NCBI RefSeq assembly: GCF_037963865.1
Contig: NZ_CP150170.1
Location: forward strand, 1,984,001-2,048,000
DNA length: 64,000 nt
Direction of reading: 5' to 3'
From: Paenibacillus sp. FSL R10-2734
Lineage (GTDB): Bacteria > Bacillota > Bacilli > Paenibacillales > Paenibacillaceae
The notes under the pieces were generated by a model. The model made no database searches. It was not told the DNA's origin and saw nothing but the letters and a program-made list of their open reading frames with translations. How positions within the stretch are numbered: position 1 is the first letter of the stretch; each line of letters begins with the position of its first letter. The position numbers and the translations under genes are program-made. This document shows positions 18,330 through 26,891 of this stretch, in pieces.

Positions 18330-18995
18330 ATGTTCAACAAACGATGGAAAAAGATCCTTTTATGGACGCTGTCAATCATTGTAGTTCTCGGTGTTGGTGG
18401 TTTATTCGCTGCTAATTATGCTGTCGATAAGCTGATGAATTCAATGGCAGATGGCTTCGATCTGGAGTCTGATAGTAATGTTAGCGGAGGTCAAGATCAA
18501 GGAACTGTGCCGAATGATAAATCCGATGATGGTAATGTCGATCCTGTAGAATCTGCAGCACCTACTACTCCACCAACAGATGATGAGGGAACTGGAAAAG
18601 ATGCAACAGCTTCTACTACTAGTGAACCTACGAAAGCTCCATCAACAGATTCGAAAGATGCATCTTCAGATGGCTATACGGCACAGGTTTCAACAGATAA
18701 AGCTAAAGAAATTCAAGAGAATGTGACTATCAAAGACAAGACAAATGTAGCTTCTATTGTGCTCGGCCAACTAAGTGTATCTGATATTAATCGCTTAAAA
18801 GATTTGGCTAAAGGTGGCTTAACCATTGATGAGAAGCGTGAAGCGCGAAGCATCATCCTTGGTAAAGTTTCAGAAGAACAATACAATGAGCTGTCACAGG
18901 TTGCTAAGAAGTATGGCGTGAGTCAAGGGAAAACACATGATCAAATTCTTAAAGAAGAAGAACAATTACAAGCGAAAGAAAAGGGAAGTGAATAA
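18330..18995 (+). CDS. Uncharacterised single-pass membrane protein within the polysaccharide operon
   Basis: I do not recognise this protein. From ATG 18330 (AAAGGGGGATAC ribosome site) it has 221 residues: a positive start (MFNKRWKK), one membrane helix at about 9-30, then a low-complexity Asp/Ser/Thr/Pro segment (about 45-125) that probably extends through the wall, and a charged helical C-terminal domain (about 130-221). The C-terminal part contains two similar pieces, NVASIVLGQLSVSDINRLKD and EARSIILGKVSEEQYNELSQ, which suggests an internal duplication. It is immediately followed (2 bases) by a secreted copper-amine-oxidase-like-domain protein, so the two are probably co-translated and may act together outside. 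Confidence 0.75.
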   Translation: MFNKRWKKILLWTLSIIVVLGVGGLFAANYAVDKLMNSMADGFDLESDSNVSGGQDQGTVPNDKSDDGNVDPVESAAPTTPPTDDEGTGKDATASTTSEPTKAPSTDSKDASSDGYTAQVSTDKAKEIQENVTIKDKTNVASIVLGQLSVSDINRLKDLAKGGLTIDEKREARSIILGKVSEEQYNELSQVAKKYGVSQGKTHDQILKEEEQLQAKEKGSE

Positions 18996-18997
18996 GT

Positions 18998-19987
18998 ATG
19001 TCTAAAGCAACAATACCAGCAGTAGCAATGCTACTAGTAGCATCCATCGGTTTGGCACCATTAACGGCATCTGCACCTATATCTGCTTCTGCAGCAACCG
19101 TAAATAGCACAACCAATAAGGCGGCAACAGCTACAGTCAAAGTACAAAGCATGAATGTGAAGATGATTTTTGACGGTGTGAGTATACAGCCTCCTGCTGG
19201 CCAGTACGTGTTCATGTACAACAATACAACGTATGTTCCATTGCGGTTCATGTCATATGCCTTGCAGAAGAGTGTGAGTTGGGATGCTAAGAACGTTAAA
19301 GTTACCGTAGCAGAGCCGAGCCGCTCAGAGCTTGTTGTGATTAAAGAGTACTTGATGAATGCAACAAATGGAAACAGTTCTACAGCTGTAGCAAAGAACA
19401 TCGCCCTGAATCAAGTTAAGGCTAGCTATGTATTTAACGGTTCTACCAAGGCACTACCTGCGGGCCAATCCAGCTTTATCCTGAATGGATCTTTATATGT
19501 GCCTCTACGATTTTTATCGGAATCTGTAGGTCATAACATTAGCTGGGATCAGAAGACGAAGACCATTACTGCTGCTTCAAAGGCTTATCAAGAACAACAA
19601 GCCGCCACTAAGGACCCAGCAGCAGTAGCGACACCAGCACCAACGGATACAACTGGTGCTGCGGGGAATGGAAAAGTATCTTATGAAACCATTACTAGTG
19701 AAACAGAAGCCAAGCTTGTTGCGCTTAAAAATCAAAGCGAATCGACTTTAATGAGCATTGCGTTAGAGTATCTCGGAGCAAAAGATGAGGCAAGTAAGAA
19801 AAGCATTAAGGCTAAAGGGATACAACAGCTATCCTCGTTTAGTGCCAGCTTCAATAGTATAGTAGCTGATACTGAACAAAAACTGAACAGTAACGGATAT
19901 AGTACGGCAATCATTAGTCAATATAGAAGTGAATTTGAATCACAGCTTAAGTTGGGTAAAGAGATAGCAGAGGGAATGGCGAATTAA
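18998..19987 (+). CDS. Secreted protein with two copper-amine-oxidase N-terminal-like domains
   Basis: 329 residues with a signal peptide (about 1-30, ending near SASAA). Two repeats of the copper amine oxidase N-terminal-like domain lie at about 50-108 and 140-195, marked by YVPLRFMSYALQKSVSWD and YVPLRFLSESVGHNISWD. This domain is an abundant surface module in Paenibacillus and does not imply oxidase activity; no catalytic oxidase domain is present. An Ala/Pro/Thr linker and a helical C-terminal region (about 225-329) complete it. Its position between the dehydratase and the initiating transferase suggests a wall-anchored accessory role. The ATG follows AAGGGAAGTG. Confidence 0.85.
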   Translation: MSKATIPAVAMLLVASIGLAPLTASAPISASAATVNSTTNKAATATVKVQSMNVKMIFDGVSIQPPAGQYVFMYNNTTYVPLRFMSYALQKSVSWDAKNVKVTVAEPSRSELVVIKEYLMNATNGNSSTAVAKNIALNQVKASYVFNGSTKALPAGQSSFILNGSLYVPLRFLSESVGHNISWDQKTKTITAASKAYQEQQAATKDPAAVATPAPTDTTGAAGNGKVSYETITSETEAKLVALKNQSESTLMSIALEYLGAKDEASKKSIKAKGIQQLSSFSASFNSIVADTEQKLNSNGYSTAIISQYRSEFESQLKLGKEIAEGMAN

Positions 19988-20033
19988 TATTCGCTGTTTC
20001 TTCATTAATACATATGTAGAGGTTGAGGAATGG

Positions 20034-20651
20034 ATGAAGCCTTACTTTGTTGTGAAAAAAGTAATTGATTGGGTCATTGCATTTTTATTAATTTTTTTAG
20101 CTTCTCCTATCATGTTAGTAGCAACAATAGCTATTAAAATAGGTTCTAAAGGACCGATTCTATTTCGTCAAAAGCGACCTGGTAAGAATGGAAAGATATT
20201 TACCGTATACAAGTTCAGAACAATGTCATTAGAGATTGATCAAGATGGAAATCTCTTACCTGATTTATTGAGAATGACTCGACTTGGTTCCTTTTTAAGG
20301 AAATGTAGTATAGATGAATTACCTCAATTATTCAACATTTTAAAAGGGGATATGAGTTTTATTGGTCCTCGTCCTTTGTTAGTACAGTATCTTGAACATT
20401 ACACTCCAGAACAAAATCGCAGGCATGAAGCTGTTCCCGGTATTTCAGGCTGGGCACAGGTGAATGGCAGGAATACCATTAGTTGGGAAGAGAAATTCCG
20501 TTATGACGTTTGGTATGTCGATCATATCAGCTTCAGCTTGGATGCTAAGATTGTATTTAAAACTATAAAGAACGTACTTGTAAGAGAAGGAATAAATAAC
20601 TCTCAGAATGATACAATGCCGATGTTCTCTGGAAGTACTCTAGATGTCTAG
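20034..20651 (+). CDS. Initiating sugar phosphate transferase, EpsL/PglC type
   Basis: Transfers the first sugar phosphate to undecaprenyl phosphate and so starts each polysaccharide repeat unit. One N-terminal membrane segment (VIDWVIAFLLIFLASPIMLV) anchors a cytoplasmic domain carrying family signatures: GPILFRQKRPGKNGK, VYKFRTM, DELPQLFNILKGDMSFIGPR and GISGWAQVNGRN. At 205 residues it is the short single-helix PglC/EpsL form rather than the long WbaP form. Together with EpsM- and EpsN-like genes directly downstream it suggests a bacillosamine-type first sugar. Confidence 0.93.
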   Translation: MKPYFVVKKVIDWVIAFLLIFLASPIMLVATIAIKIGSKGPILFRQKRPGKNGKIFTVYKFRTMSLEIDQDGNLLPDLLRMTRLGSFLRKCSIDELPQLFNILKGDMSFIGPRPLLVQYLEHYTPEQNRRHEAVPGISGWAQVNGRNTISWEEKFRYDVWYVDHISFSLDAKIVFKTIKNVLVREGINNSQNDTMPMFSGSTLDV

Positions 20652-20660
20652 GTAGAAAGA

Positions 20661-21392
20661 GTGAAAGCAGGTGAATGTGGTTTGTCGAAGTTATTGATTT
20701 TGGGAGCAGGTGGGCATGGTAAAGTTGTTGCTGATGCGGCGTTGAGTACTGGCAATTGGGAAGAAGTAGCCTTCTTAGATAATAATAGTGAGCTTACTAA
20801 CGTATTAGGAAAGCCTGTTTTGGGTGGATTTGAAAGTTATATGGATCATAGAGAAGTTTACTCAGAAGCGTTTGTAGCCATAGGAAATAATGTAACAAGA
20901 ATGATTTGGCTGGATAGACTTGAACGTGCAGGCTATGAAATTCCGAATATCATTCATCCTTCTAGTACTATCAGCAGATTCAGTCAGATAGAAAGAGGCA
21001 GTGTTATTATGGCTGGAGTAGTGGTAAATGCAAGTGCTAGAGTTGGCAAAGGTTGTATTCTAAATACTTCATCTACTATCGACCATGATTGTACTTTAGA
21101 AAATGGGGTGCACATCTCACCCGGTGTTAATTTGTGTGGAACTGTTCATGTAAAAAGCTGTAGTTGGCTGGGTGTAGGTTCTAAAGTCTTAAATAATGTA
21201 ACTATCGGATTTAACGTAATCGTAGCTGCTGGAACGATAGTAATTAAGAATATTCCGGATAATGTAATGGTGGCAGGAGTACCTGCGAAAATAAAGAAAA
21301 ACTTGGAGATGAAAAGCGATGTCGGAAAGGATTTTTTTATCACCGCCTCACATGAGTGGAAACGAAATGAAGTACATACAAGAAGCGTTTGA
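20661..21392 (+). CDS. Sugar O/N-acetyltransferase, EpsM/PglD type
   Basis: Predicted to N-acetylate the amino sugar made by the next gene. A Rossmann-like N-terminal part (LLILGAGGHGKVVADA) binds the nucleotide sugar and a left-handed beta-helix of hexapeptide repeats follows, with the general-base histidine in the TIDHDC motif as in PglD. The start is uncertain: GTG at 20661 or TTG at 20682; the latter has AGGTGA 8 bases upstream and gives the conserved MSKLLILGAGGHGK start. It is 243 residues from the first. Its 3' end overlaps the aminotransferase gene by 74 bases, a large overlap that suggests tight coupling. Confidence 0.9.
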   Translation: MKAGECGLSKLLILGAGGHGKVVADAALSTGNWEEVAFLDNNSELTNVLGKPVLGGFESYMDHREVYSEAFVAIGNNVTRMIWLDRLERAGYEIPNIIHPSSTISRFSQIERGSVIMAGVVVNASARVGKGCILNTSSTIDHDCTLENGVHISPGVNLCGTVHVKSCSWLGVGSKVLNNVTIGFNVIVAAGTIVIKNIPDNVMVAGVPAKIKKNLEMKSDVGKDFFITASHEWKRNEVHTRSV

Positions 21393-22449
21393 TAGTAACT
21401 GGATAGCTCCCCTGGGGACAAATGTAGATAAATTTGAAGAAGAATTATGCGAATATGTGGGTGTAGAACATGGACTAGCTTTATCCTCTGGTACGGCAGG
21501 GATTCATTTGGCACTGAAGTATTTTGGGGTTGGTCCAGGAGATTACGTGTTTTGTTCTGACCTAACATTTGCAGGAAGCTGCAATCCTATTTTATATCAA
21601 TATGCTAATCCAGTATTTATTGACTCTGAACCGGAAACTTGGAATATGTCTCCGATAGCTTTAGAGAAAGCATTTGAGTGGGCTAAAAAAGAAAATAAAA
21701 TGCCTAAGGCAGTTATTATAGTAGATTTATATGGACAAAGCGCCGATTATGATTCTCTCCTCCCGATTTGTGAACATTATGGGGTTCCGGTTATAGAAGA
21801 TGCAGCTGAAGCGCTAGGTGCAACTTATAAAGGAAAGAAATGTGGATCTTTTGGGCATATTGGCATTTTCTCTTTTAATGGTAACAAGATTATTACCACA
21901 TCAGGTGGTGGAATGGTCGTTTCCAATGATGAAGAAGCTATTAAGAAAATGAGGTTTTGGGCTACTCAATCGAAAGAAACTTCAAGACATTATGAACATA
22001 AAGAGGTTGGCTATAATTACAGAATGTCCAATATCTGTGCTGGAATCGGGCGAGGACAGTTAGAGGCATTAGACTCCTTTATTCAAAAACGTAGAACAAT
22101 TAATAATTTATATAGAGAATCTTTGAGCGATCTTCCGTTGTCATTTATGCCAATATCCAATAATGGAAATCCTAACCACTGGCTATCAGTTTTAAATCTT
22201 TCATCCAGCGAAGTTGTTACTCCAGAAGATATCATAGTGCTCCTTGAGAAGGCTAATATTGAATCTCGTCCTGTATGGAAACCTATGCATTTACAGCCTC
22301 TCTATAAAGAATTTAGTGTCTTTTCACATGATGATAATATTTCTGTTGGCTTGTTTCAATCAGGAATTTGCCTTCCTTCAGGAAGCTCAATGAGTATAAA
22401 TCAGATTGGTAGTATCATCAAGCTAATAAAAAATGTATTAGTTTCTTGA
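21319..22449 (+). CDS. PLP-dependent sugar aminotransferase, EpsN/PglE (DegT/DnrJ/EryC1/StrS) type
   Basis: Transfers an amino group to the 4-keto sugar made by the membrane dehydratase. The family motifs are present: SSGTAGIHLAL near residue 57, VIEDAAEALGATYKGKKCGS, and the PLP lysine Lys190 in FNGNKIITTSGGGMV. 376 residues, normal length. The ATG at 21319 follows TTGGAGATG inside the end of the acetyltransferase gene. With 16472, 20034 and 20661 it completes a four-enzyme set equivalent to B. subtilis EpsC-EpsL-EpsM-EpsN. The 3' gap (22450-22577) has a small TTATCA/TGATAA hairpin and no clear terminator. Confidence 0.93.
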   Translation: MSERIFLSPPHMSGNEMKYIQEAFDSNWIAPLGTNVDKFEEELCEYVGVEHGLALSSGTAGIHLALKYFGVGPGDYVFCSDLTFAGSCNPILYQYANPVFIDSEPETWNMSPIALEKAFEWAKKENKMPKAVIIVDLYGQSADYDSLLPICEHYGVPVIEDAAEALGATYKGKKCGSFGHIGIFSFNGNKIITTSGGGMVVSNDEEAIKKMRFWATQSKETSRHYEHKEVGYNYRMSNICAGIGRGQLEALDSFIQKRRTINNLYRESLSDLPLSFMPISNNGNPNHWLSVLNLSSSEVVTPEDIIVLLEKANIESRPVWKPMHLQPLYKEFSVFSHDDNISVGLFQSGICLPSGSSMSINQIGSIIKLIKNVLVS

Positions 22450-22577
22450 ATTATGAAGTGCTACGTCGTTTCTCGTGAATTAAAATAAAAAATTAAGAAT
22501 GAATTAAGTTAAAACTTGCAGATGCGGATTATCAGATAACACTGATAATAATTTGACGAATGGATGAGTACAATACA

Positions 22578-23663
22578 ATGAAAAAAATACTAATATTGGC
22601 CAATAATGATGTAGGACTATATAAATTCAGGAAAGAAGTTATACAAGAATTAATTGAGGAATATAAGGTATATATTTCCTTGCCGTATGGTGATTATATA
22701 CCAAAGCTACAGGATTTAGGTTGTGAATATATAGAAACATCAATAAGCAGACGTGGTACTAATCCAGTAACTGATATCAAGTTATTTAAAAAATATATAG
22801 ATCTTATTAAGAAAATTAAACCTGAATTAGTATTATCGTACACGATAAAGCCAAATGTATATGGAGGACTCGCATGCAGAATGTCTAACGTTCCATACAT
22901 AGTTAACGTTACAGGATTAGGCTCGGCAGTTGAAAATGGGGGCTTCATGCAAAAAATTAGTTTATTTCTTTACAGGTCCTCTTTGAAAAAGGCGACTTGT
23001 GTTTTTTTTCAGAACAAGGGGAATTACGAGTATTTTCAAGAAAAAAAGGTGTTTTCAAAAAAAAACAGATTAATTCCAGGGTCGGGTGTTAATTTAAAAG
23101 ATTATAAATTGTTAGATTACCCACTAACAGAGAATATTCATTTTTTATTCATTGCACGAGTTATGAAAGAAAAGGGAATAGATCAGTATCTAGAGGCAGC
23201 CGAATATATAAAGAATAAGTATAAAAATACTGTGTTTCATATATTGGGTTCATGTGAAGAAGATTATGAGAATAAGCTGAATGAAATGCAAGATAGAGGG
23301 ATTGTCCAGTACCATGGAATGCAAAGCGATGTGCGGGAATTCCAAAAAATTTCGCATTGTACCATCCATCCGACTTACTATCCAGAAGGTATGTCTAATG
23401 TGTTGCTTGAAAGTGCTGCTTGTGGTAGACCGATAATTACGACTAATAGAAGTGGATGTCGTGAAATTGTAGATAATGGAGTTAACGGTTATATTGTTGA
23501 ACAGAAGAGTAGTCACGATTTGATAGAGAAGATTGAACAATTTTTAATGCTAACGTATGAAGAAAAAAAAGCTATGGGATTGGCTGGTAGAGTAAAGGTT
23601 GAATGCGAGTTCGATAGGGGAATTGTAATAAATTCTTATTTGAAAGAAATTCAGAACATTTAG
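22578..23663 (+). CDS. GT4-family glycosyltransferase, EpsD/PglA-like
   Basis: Adds a sugar to the lipid-linked acceptor in the cytoplasm. The N-terminal MKKILILANNDVGLYKFR and the C-terminal donor-site region (FIARVMKEKGIDQYLEAA, HPTYYPEGMSNVLLESAACG with the EX7E-like pair) place it in GT4. ATG 22578 is preferred because GGATGAG lies 9 bases upstream; an in-frame ATG at 22560 has no ribosome site. About 361 residues. From here to about 30.5 kb the sequence is clearly AT-rich, with long A runs, unlike the flanking genes. The linkage and sugar cannot be read from sequence. Confidence 0.88.
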   Translation: MKKILILANNDVGLYKFRKEVIQELIEEYKVYISLPYGDYIPKLQDLGCEYIETSISRRGTNPVTDIKLFKKYIDLIKKIKPELVLSYTIKPNVYGGLACRMSNVPYIVNVTGLGSAVENGGFMQKISLFLYRSSLKKATCVFFQNKGNYEYFQEKKVFSKKNRLIPGSGVNLKDYKLLDYPLTENIHFLFIARVMKEKGIDQYLEAAEYIKNKYKNTVFHILGSCEEDYENKLNEMQDRGIVQYHGMQSDVREFQKISHCTIHPTYYPEGMSNVLLESAACGRPIITTNRSGCREIVDNGVNGYIVEQKSSHDLIEKIEQFLMLTYEEKKAMGLAGRVKVECEFDRGIVINSYLKEIQNI

Positions 23664-23675
23664 AGGTGATTCATA

Positions 23676-24566
23676 TTGGATTATAAAAAAATTTTAAAAA
23701 ACAAAGAACTTCGAATTAATATCCTACATTGCTTAAGATTTGTACCGGATGCATTGATGATAAAAATTCAATATAGAATCAAAATGGATAGAAAACTCAA
23801 TCTAAGAAATCCAAAGCGTTATTCTGAGAAAATTCAGTGGTACAAGTTAAATTATCGAACACCTCTCATGACACAGTGTGCAGATAAATACAGTGTTAGA
23901 GATTATATTAGGTCAAAGGGATTAAATAGCATTCTTACAGAAATGTATGCAGTTTATGATAGGGTACATGAGATAAATATTGAATCTTTACCGGAAAAGT
24001 TTGTGATGAAAACTACAAATGGAAGTGGGACTAATATTTTTTGCAAAGATAAAACAAAGTTATCTCTTGAAGACACAAACAAGTTACTCACTGAATGGAT
24101 AAAAAGAGATAATTTCTCTTCCGGCCGAGAATGGTCTTATAAACATATAGTTCCACGAATCATAGTCGAAGAATATTTAGAAGATAGAACTAATCAGTTT
24201 GATGGAATTAATGATTATAAATTTTTATGTTTTAATGGAAAAGCAGAGTACATTGTACTCGACGTTGATCGACAAGTTGATCATAAAAGAAATATTTACG
24301 ATAAGAATTGGATGTATATAGATGTTAGCACAGATCATGATAATTTTGGGGATTGCGTTCCGAAACCAGATGGTTTAGATGAGATGCTAAGAGTGGCTAA
24401 TATACTTGCAGTAGATTTCCCTTGTGTCCGTGTGGATTTATATTGGGTGAATGATAAAGTATATTTTGGAGAGATGACCTTTTATCCGTGGACAGGATAT
24501 GTAAACTTTTCTCCTGATGAATTTGATTTCACGTTAGGCTCTCACTTTCAACTAATTCGTCATTAA
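23676..24566 (+). CDS. TupA-like ATP-grasp protein, first of two paralogues
   Basis: Resembles the TupA-like ATP-grasp family common in polysaccharide and teichuronopeptide loci, thought to ligate an amino acid or similar group to a sugar polymer. Supporting motifs: RYSEKIQWYKLNYR, CADKYSVRDYI, KFVMKTTNGSGTN (nucleotide-binding loop), a mid EEYLED, then FLCFNGKAEYIVLDVDR and the C-terminal RVDLYWVNDKVYFGEMTFYP. The TTG start follows AGAGGTGATTCATA. 296 residues. A second copy is at 28072. The acceptor and amino acid are unknown. Confidence 0.85.
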   Translation: MDYKKILKNKELRINILHCLRFVPDALMIKIQYRIKMDRKLNLRNPKRYSEKIQWYKLNYRTPLMTQCADKYSVRDYIRSKGLNSILTEMYAVYDRVHEINIESLPEKFVMKTTNGSGTNIFCKDKTKLSLEDTNKLLTEWIKRDNFSSGREWSYKHIVPRIIVEEYLEDRTNQFDGINDYKFLCFNGKAEYIVLDVDRQVDHKRNIYDKNWMYIDVSTDHDNFGDCVPKPDGLDEMLRVANILAVDFPCVRVDLYWVNDKVYFGEMTFYPWTGYVNFSPDEFDFTLGSHFQLIRH

Positions 24567-24587
24567 ATGTTATAAAGGAGTAATGTC

Positions 24588-25760
24588 ATGAGTGTATTAT
24601 TTTGTCATGATGGGCCATTAAGAAAGGATCTTAACAATCAATACTATGGTATAGCTCATACAGATGAAATGTTTTCTCGCTACAAAGTTGTTAGCGATTA
24701 TATTAAAGTACTAATTAGAGCAAAAAAGATAACGTCAAGTGAAGAAAAGAAGTTATCAAAAATAACTTTGGATAACTTGTCTATTGTGGAGACCCCCAGC
24801 ATCGCCTCAACAAAAGGGCTTTTGTTGAATAGAAAGGTGTTAAAAGATATTATCCATAACCAGGTTAAGGATTCGAGTTTCGTAATAGCACGCTTACCTA
24901 GTCATAATGGAAACTTTGCTGTTGACAGTGCCATCAAACTGAACAAACCATACTTGATCGAGTTAGTTGCTTGCCCATGGGATTCCCTATGGAATCACAG
25001 TTTAAAAGGCAAGCTAATTGCTCCAATTATGTCATACCAGACTAAATCAAAAGTTAAGAGAGCTTCCCATGTTGTATACGTAACAGAATCTTTTTTGCAA
25101 CATCGATACCCTACTTTGGGGAAATCTATTAATTGTTCCAATGTTACTTTGACTGAGTTTGACGATAGAACTCTTCAAAATAGACTTAATAAAATTAAAA
25201 GGATTAATAATAATGAGAAAGTAGTAATAGGAACGGCTGCGGCTGTAGATGTAAAGTACAAGGGACAACAATATATAATAGAAGCACTAGGTAAGCTAAA
25301 AAAGGAAGGCATACAACATTTTTATTATGAAATTGTTGGAGACGGTGATCAACAATATTTAAAAAGTATAGCCCAAAAAAATGATGTTACAGAAAATGTG
25401 TCATTTTTAGGTGCGATTCCCCACGCTATGATTAATAACTGGCTTGATAATCTTGATATTTACGTTCAACCTAGCAGGCAAGAAGGTCTGCCAAGATCTT
25501 TAATTGAAGCGATGAGTAGAGGATTGCCTAGTTTTGGAGCTAGGACTGGAGGAATCCCAGAATTGCTAGATGAGAATTTTATTTTTAGCAATTCTTCAAA
25601 TAATATCGATGAAATATGTACTATTCTAAATTCTTTTGATAATAATTCTATGAAAAAACAAGCAGAGTTTAATTATGATAGATCTAAGAATTATGATAAA
25701 AAAACTATTGATGAAAAAAGGAAAAGGTTTTTTATACAGTCTCTAAACGACCTATTATAA
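24588..25760 (+). CDS. GT4-family glycosyltransferase
   Basis: 390 residues, ATG after AAAGGAGTAATGTC. The C-terminal half has the GT4 donor-binding pattern: VGDGDQQYLKSIAQ, VSFLGAIPHAMINNWLDNLD, and YVQPSRQEGLPRSLIEAMSR with the EX7E pair. The N-terminal acceptor half is divergent (LFCHDGPLRKDLNNQYYG), so the substrate is not evident. It lies between TupA-like and another GT4 gene in the AT-rich core. Probably one sugar-addition step of the repeat unit. Confidence 0.87.
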   Translation: MSVLFCHDGPLRKDLNNQYYGIAHTDEMFSRYKVVSDYIKVLIRAKKITSSEEKKLSKITLDNLSIVETPSIASTKGLLLNRKVLKDIIHNQVKDSSFVIARLPSHNGNFAVDSAIKLNKPYLIELVACPWDSLWNHSLKGKLIAPIMSYQTKSKVKRASHVVYVTESFLQHRYPTLGKSINCSNVTLTEFDDRTLQNRLNKIKRINNNEKVVIGTAAAVDVKYKGQQYIIEALGKLKKEGIQHFYYEIVGDGDQQYLKSIAQKNDVTENVSFLGAIPHAMINNWLDNLDIYVQPSRQEGLPRSLIEAMSRGLPSFGARTGGIPELLDENFIFSNSSNNIDEICTILNSFDNNSMKKQAEFNYDRSKNYDKKTIDEKRKRFFIQSLNDLL

Positions 25761-25787
25761 TTACACTCTTTCTTTGAGGAGATTGAA

Positions 25788-26870
25788 ATGGAAGAAGTCA
25801 AGAAAGTAGCTATATTTGTTGGATCATTAGCACGTGGTGGTGCTGAGAGAGTCTCTGTTTTATTAGCAGAATATTTCAAAAAAAAAGGAATTGAAGTATG
25901 TATAATAACATTGGATATTCATTCTAATGAATACACTATTAGTACAGGGATACGACGAGTTATATTAAATGAAGAAAAAGGGAAGAAGAAATGGTATTAT
26001 GTAGTGAAAAAAGTCAAGACAATTCTGTCTGAGTTGAAACCCAATGCCGTCTTAGTAATGGGCGTACCACTATGTATATACATAGTACCTGCTTTAATAG
26101 GAACAAAGATCCAATTAATAGTTTCCGAAAGAAATGATCCATCAAACTTTAAAGGAAAAAAAATTATTGGTTTATTATCGAAAAAATTAATGAGTTTTGC
26201 TTCGGGCTTTATTTTTCAGACAGAAGGGGCCAAGAAACAATATCCTCAAAGGATTCAGCAAAGATCCGTAGTAATATCAAACCCAATTGATATTACTGTG
26301 TTTCCAAGAAAAACAAATGAAATTAAAAAGAAAAAAATAGTATCAGTAGGTAGATTAGTTCCTCAAAAAAACCATGAAATGTTAGTTAATGTTTTTTCTA
26401 AAATCTCAGAAGATTATCCGGAATATTCGTTGATAATTTACGGTGAAGGTAGAGAACGTAATTCATTGCAAAAATTAATTGACGTCCATGATTTGTCTAG
26501 TAAGGTAATACTTGCAGGGGTTAAGGAGGATGTCCTCAGACAAATAAATGATGCAGAACTTTTTGTCATGTCCTCAAATTTTGAAGGCTTACCTAATGCT
26601 TTGATTGAGGCTATGGCTCTTGGTATTCCAGTAATATCAACTAACTGTCCTTCAGGAGGGCCGGCTTCATTAATTAAAGATGGCTATAATGGTCTATTAG
26701 TTCCTGTAGGAGACGAATATGAAATGGAAAGGGCTATTCGTTTGTTGTTAAATGACAAAGGCTATTCTTCAAATATGGGGAAGAATGCTTATTATATACG
26801 TAGATTATTAGATATTGATGTAATTGGTTCACAATGGATTGATTATATTGAAAAAATTCATGCTAATTAA
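25788..26870 (+). CDS. GT4-family glycosyltransferase
   Basis: 360 residues, ATG after TTTGAGGAGATTG. N-terminal VGSLARGGAERVSVLLAEYF is the classic GT4 acceptor-side motif (cf. GGAER). The C-terminal half has VGRLVPQKNHEMLVNVF, IYGEGRERNSLQKL and MSSNFEGLPNALIEAMALGI with the EX7E pair. Closest in style to EpsF/CapH enzymes that add N-acetylhexosamines, but that is a guess. 27 bases after the previous gene. Confidence 0.9.
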   Translation: MEEVKKVAIFVGSLARGGAERVSVLLAEYFKKKGIEVCIITLDIHSNEYTISTGIRRVILNEEKGKKKWYYVVKKVKTILSELKPNAVLVMGVPLCIYIVPALIGTKIQLIVSERNDPSNFKGKKIIGLLSKKLMSFASGFIFQTEGAKKQYPQRIQQRSVVISNPIDITVFPRKTNEIKKKKIVSVGRLVPQKNHEMLVNVFSKISEDYPEYSLIIYGEGRERNSLQKLIDVHDLSSKVILAGVKEDVLRQINDAELFVMSSNFEGLPNALIEAMALGIPVISTNCPSGGPASLIKDGYNGLLVPVGDEYEMERAIRLLLNDKGYSSNMGKNAYYIRRLLDIDVIGSQWIDYIEKIHAN

Positions 26871-26891
26871 GTAAGGTGGTCTTTAAAGCTT

